Positions 61,251 to 64,000 of a stretch of 64,000 nucleotides of DNA are shown here, piece by piece. The notes under the pieces were generated by a model that saw nothing but the letters and a program-made list of their open reading frames with translations, was not told the origin of the DNA and searched no databases. Every line of letters starts with the position of its first letter. Position 1 is the first letter of the stretch. Both the position numbers and the translations under genes were made by a program. This DNA is from Pedobacter cryoconitis (lineage in GTDB: Bacteria; Bacteroidota; Bacteroidia; Sphingobacteriales; Sphingobacteriaceae). The stretch spans positions 62,001-126,000 of the forward strand of contig NZ_JACHCC010000001.1 in assembly GCF_014207135.1 (NCBI RefSeq), read 5' to 3'.

Positions 61251-62102
61251 TTAAGAAATGATTTTTTCTATCGGCATGACTACAATTCCTTCTGCACCAG
61301 CAGCTTTCAGGCTGTTGATCTTTTCCCAGAAATCCTGTTCTGCAATCACAGAGTGAACTGCTACCCAGTCTTCTTCAAAAAGAGGAACTATTGTCGGACT
61401 TTTCACTCCCGGAAGTAAACTCACTACTTTTTCAAGATTTGATTTGGCCACGTTGAGCACTACATATTTTGTCTCTTTGGCACGGAGTACTGAACGGATC
61501 CTTTGCAATAATTCAATCACATCTTCGTTTAGTTCTGTTCCTTTACTGCCGATCAGGACAGCTTCGGATTTCATCACTTCAGCGAAAGGTTTCAGGCCAT
61601 TACTTTTTAAAGTTCCGCCCGTCGAAACGATATCACATATAGCGTCACTCAGCCCCAGACCGGGACCAATTTCTACAGATCCTGAAATCGTACGGACTAC
61701 TGCATTTACTTTATTTTCATCCAGATATTTTTGCAGGATAACAGGGTAAGAAGTCGCGATAGCTTTACCTTCCAGACCACTGATATCAGAGATTTCACTT
61801 TCGTTGGGAATAGCGATTTTGAGGGTGCATTTTCCGAAGCCTAATTTTTGAAGGTAAGTGACATCGGCGTTAACTTCAGTGATTACATTCTCCCCTACAA
61901 TACCCAGGTCGGCAATACCATCCTGCACATATTCAGGGATATCATCATCTCTCAGAAATAAGATTTCCAACGGAAAATTTGTAACTGTTGTGATCAGGGA
62001 GCTTTTATAGTTTTCGAATGATAAACCACAATTTTTAAGAATCTCTACGGATTTTTCGTTTAGCCTTCCAGATTTCTGGATAGCAATTTTAAGTGTTTTC
62101 AA
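61251..62102 (-). CDS. hisG: ATP phosphoribosyltransferase, long form
   Basis: A 283-residue enzyme catalysing the first, feedback-regulated step of histidine synthesis. It has the catalytic domains (LKIAIQKSGRLNEKSVEILKNCG, DIPEYVQDGIADLGIVGENV, GLGLSDAICDIVSTGGTLKSNGL) and a C-terminal ACT-like regulatory domain (GVKSPTIVPLFEEDWVAV), so no HisZ is needed. I start at the TTG at 62102, where the family alignment begins; the ATG at 62147 would add 15 residues that look like a translated leader. A histidine-rich leader ORF lies 72 bp upstream. Confidence 0.92.
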   Translation of the reverse strand: MKTLKIAIQKSGRLNEKSVEILKNCGLSFENYKSSLITTVTNFPLEILFLRDDDIPEYVQDGIADLGIVGENVITEVNADVTYLQKLGFGKCTLKIAIPNESEISDISGLEGKAIATSYPVILQKYLDENKVNAVVRTISGSVEIGPGLGLSDAICDIVSTGGTLKSNGLKPFAEVMKSEAVLIGSKGTELNEDVIELLQRIRSVLRAKETKYVVLNVAKSNLEKVVSLLPGVKSPTIVPLFEEDWVAVHSVIAEQDFWEKINSLKAAGAEGIVVMPIEKIIS

Positions 62103-62173
62103 TTGATTGAAATTATTGAATGAAACAGGAAAATAATTCGGAAACAAGTTTTGAAGTACAAAACATTACATAT

Positions 62174-62230
62174 CTATCGCCACAACTGGCGATGGAAGAA
62201 ATGAAAATGATGTTTCAAAATATTGTTCAT
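62174..62230 (-). CDS. hisL: candidate histidine operon leader peptide
   Basis: An 18-codon ORF on the minus strand encoding MNNILKHHFHFFHRQLWR. Four of the eight residues K-H-H-F-H-F-F-H around its centre are His, all encoded CAT. It lies between a good promoter (62274-62305) and hisG, the position of a his leader. A hairpin covers its last codons. By analogy with enterobacterial hisL, ribosome stalling at the His codons when charged tRNA-His is scarce could raise his operon expression. A downstream terminator hairpin with a T run is not obvious, so the exact mechanism is unclear. Confidence 0.65.
   Translation of the reverse strand: MNNILKHHFHFFHRQLWR
62176..62193 (-). promoter_or_regulatory. 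hairpin at the end of the his leader ORF
   Basis: ATCGCCA and TGGCGAT form a perfect 7-bp GC-rich stem with a 4-nt loop over the last codons of the leader peptide. It could be a pause or anti-termination hairpin. Confidence 0.55.
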
Positions 62231-62273
62231 AATATATGTCTCTATTCAATAATGCGTTGCACACTGAGTTTGA

Positions 62274-62305
62274 CAAATATATAGATAGAATTGACAAAAC
62301 AAAAA
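62274..62305 (-). promoter_or_regulatory. his operon promoter
   Basis: On the minus strand a TTTG (62300-62303) is followed after 18 nt by TATATTTG (62274-62281), the Bacteroidota -33/-7 promoter pattern. The leader ORF starts about 43 nt after the box. Confidence 0.7.
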
Positions 62306-62379
62306 TATATGGCATTTTATTTGATTAGGGTGGTTACAATGCATAGTAACAATCCCGTATTAATTAATTTACGCTCATT

Positions 62380-63972
62380 TTGAAGAAAATAATAACCCTT
62401 GTTTTGCCTATTTGTTTCCTAATATCTTCTTGTAACTGGTTTAAAACCCCACCAGAAGTAGGGATCCTGTTGTCAGAACATTTTAAAAACAAACTTTATA
62501 AAGATTTTGATACTGCTGCCTATCATGTAGTTTTTAACCGTCACCTTGACTCTTTACAGTCGAAACTAAGTAATCCTAAAGTAATTAAAAGCTATTATGC
62601 TGACGATGAGCATAAAAATTCAATGGTTACCCGCTTTTATGTTAATGGTGGATTGGATACCCTGAAAAAATATCTGGAAAACAGTGCTGTACATGGCTAT
62701 AACCCTGAAATATTCGGATATAAAAAGCTGGGTGAATTATTAACAGAGCTGGGAGACAACAAATTTAAGTCTGTCGCTGAGGCTTACCCTGTCCTGGCAG
62801 ATCTGGAGCTTTATACTGCCTCCTCATTGTTGAAGTATGACACTTTTGTGGCTTACGGAAGCATTAATCCGAAAAAGGTACTTAACCGTTACTATATCAC
62901 AACCGCAAGACCTGATAGTAATACCATGAATAAAGTACTGGGTACTAAAGATCTGTCTGGTTTATTAAAGGATATCCAGCCCGCTACAGAAAACTATAAA
63001 GTCCTGCAGCAGACACTGGCAGAACTGCAAAAAGATCCTGTGCGTAATGCAGTAGCGATCCAGACAGTTGAGGTCAATATGGAGAGATCGAGATGGAAAA
63101 TCCCTGGTTTGGAATCTGAATACGTAGAGGTCAATATTCCGGATTTTTCACTGACCTGGTTTAAAGGGCAGGATACAGTAACACATATGAAAGTTTGTGT
63201 GGGTGCCAGACGGGAAAAAACATACGAGGAGAAGATGAAGGTTTATGCTAAGACTCATTCTCTTGACGATAAGCCCAAAAATCACCAGACGCCTATTTTA
63301 TTGAGTAAATTCAATGCGATACAGGTAAACCCGGTCTGGAATATCCCTGTCAGCATTGCCCAGAATGAGATTTACAATCAGGCCAGGAGAGATCCTTATT
63401 ATTTATCAAACAATAACATGAAGGTTTACCACAAAGGACAACTGGTAAATGATCCTGATACTATACAATGGGATAAATATTCGCGTGAACATTTACCTTT
63501 CCAGTTCAAACAAGGTTCTGGAGCGGGAAATGCTTTGGGAAAATTCAAATTTATATTTGAGAACGGAGCCAGTATTTATCTGCATGATACCAATAATAAA
63601 TCGGGATTTAATCTTTCGAGCAGGGCAATCAGCCATGGTTGTGTCAGGGTAGAAAAGCCATTGGAGTTTGCAGAAAAGATGGTGAATAACAAATACGAAT
63701 ATGACCAGCTGAGAATGGAGGTTAATTTACCGCCTGTTGATACCACTAAAATGGACGTCTACAGAAAGAAACTGGCTAAAAAGGCTGATACGCTGAACGT
63801 CTTCCAGTTAAAACCGAAATGGTTTGGAACAAGAAAGAACATTTCTGTGTTTATTAATTATAAGACTGCATGGGCTGAACATGGCAAAGTGCAGTATCGC
63901 AATGATGTTTATGGTCTGGACGATGCTTTGTTTACCGCAATGAAGAAGTACAGGGCAAACGTCAGGAATTAA
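62380..63972 (+). CDS. lipoprotein L,D-transpeptidase (YkuD/YcbB-like)
   Basis: A 530-residue cell-envelope enzyme that forms 3-3 peptidoglycan cross-links or attaches proteins to peptidoglycan. The N-terminus has a lipobox (FLISSC, C18), so it is membrane-anchored. Residues 20-240 are a helical scaffold domain with a peptidoglycan-binding look (LDTLKKYLENSAVHGYNPE); the catalytic domain has the YkuD motif RAISHGCVRVEKP with catalytic C421 and an upstream histidine in SIYLHDTNN. This is the YcbB-type layout. The start is TTG since no ATG precedes the lipobox. Gene complete in the window. Confidence 0.9.
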   Translation: MKKIITLVLPICFLISSCNWFKTPPEVGILLSEHFKNKLYKDFDTAAYHVVFNRHLDSLQSKLSNPKVIKSYYADDEHKNSMVTRFYVNGGLDTLKKYLENSAVHGYNPEIFGYKKLGELLTELGDNKFKSVAEAYPVLADLELYTASSLLKYDTFVAYGSINPKKVLNRYYITTARPDSNTMNKVLGTKDLSGLLKDIQPATENYKVLQQTLAELQKDPVRNAVAIQTVEVNMERSRWKIPGLESEYVEVNIPDFSLTWFKGQDTVTHMKVCVGARREKTYEEKMKVYAKTHSLDDKPKNHQTPILLSKFNAIQVNPVWNIPVSIAQNEIYNQARRDPYYLSNNNMKVYHKGQLVNDPDTIQWDKYSREHLPFQFKQGSGAGNALGKFKFIFENGASIYLHDTNNKSGFNLSSRAISHGCVRVEKPLEFAEKMVNNKYEYDQLRMEVNLPPVDTTKMDVYRKKLAKKADTLNVFQLKPKWFGTRKNISVFINYKTAWAEHGKVQYRNDVYGLDDALFTAMKKYRANVRN

Positions 63973-64000
63973 AGTTAAGATATCTCTGGGTACTGTTCGA

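Noticed and set aside
62103..62147. ATG start of hisG 15 codons upstream
   Set aside because: The extra residues (rich in F and N) precede the normal family start; the TTG at 62102 gives the expected N-terminus, though the ATG remains possible.
62100..62175. A classic rho-independent attenuator terminator between the his leader ORF and hisG
   Set aside because: Only a weak GTTTTG/CAAAAC stem is visible, without a GC-rich stem and T run.
1..64000. tRNA, rRNA, insertion sequence or prophage
   Set aside because: No cloverleaf, rRNA-like stretch, transposase or phage structural gene was seen; the tail-fibre-like proteins are secreted chromosomal proteins with signal peptides.

Overview
The window reads as chromosomal DNA of a Bacteroidota bacterium, most likely of the family Sphingobacteriaceae (Pedobacter-like). 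The evidence is the gliding-motility genes gldA, gldF, gldG and gldC, a 594-residue aromatic amino acid hydroxylase with a long C-terminal extension, DUF3810 and DUF2520 proteins, WPDYVF-type fibre-like proteins, an RHS-like surface protein, A+T-rich intergenic DNA, and many TAnnTTTG -7 promoter boxes of the Bacteroidota type. I saw no rRNA, tRNA, CRISPR array, insertion sequence or prophage. About 70 genes are tightly packed on both strands, and several convergent pairs overlap at their stop codons.

Layout: 0-7 kb holds probable aromatic amino acid catabolism (FAH-family hydrolase, flavin reductase-like protein, phenylalanine hydroxylase, SDR) interrupted by an NlpC/P60 hydrolase and two fibre-like secreted paralogs. 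7-19 kb holds GtrA, a CAP protein, glyS, gldA, a small accessory stretch (OM barrel, unknown lipoprotein, possible gene remnant, YdeI/DUF1801 protein), gldFG, dnaN and a DedA protein. 19-29 kb holds an S1/P1-like phospholipase/nuclease, an HscA-type Hsp70, DUF3810, dihydroorotase, a GIY-YIG protein, a DEAD-box helicase, gldC, a heptad-repeat coiled-coil protein and a DNA alkyltransferase. 29-38 kb is a split cytochrome c maturation locus (ccmB, ccmC, ccmD, then gdhA and msrA, then ccmE and ccmF) followed by DUF2520, an Isc-type ferredoxin, iscX and kdsC. 38-47 kb holds a Spy-like protein, maf, ppx, an ABC exporter, a DUF72 protein, dnaJ-grpE, ftsE and an acyl-CoA reductase with a divergent ferredoxin. 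48-54 kb has a large RHS-like gene lying between two nearly identical terminators, an unknown protein with an Imm26-like N-terminus, a universal stress protein and an SH3-NlpC/P60 hydrolase. 54-62 kb is a complete histidine operon (hisG-D-C-B-H-A-F-IE, minus strand). The window ends with a lipoprotein L,D-transpeptidase.

The most notable signals are: a histidine-rich 18-codon leader ORF with its own promoter upstream of hisG (candidate attenuator, not in the gene calls); a 47-bp terminator duplicated on both sides of the RHS-like gene, suggesting cassette insertion; a CcmE with CXXXY in place of the usual heme-binding HXXXY motif; Isc accessory genes (hscA, fdx, iscX) without iscS/iscU nearby; and a set of -7 boxes only 3-9 nt from start codons, whose TTG can be mistaken for a start codon. 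All functional calls rest on reading motifs by eye; no database search was possible.
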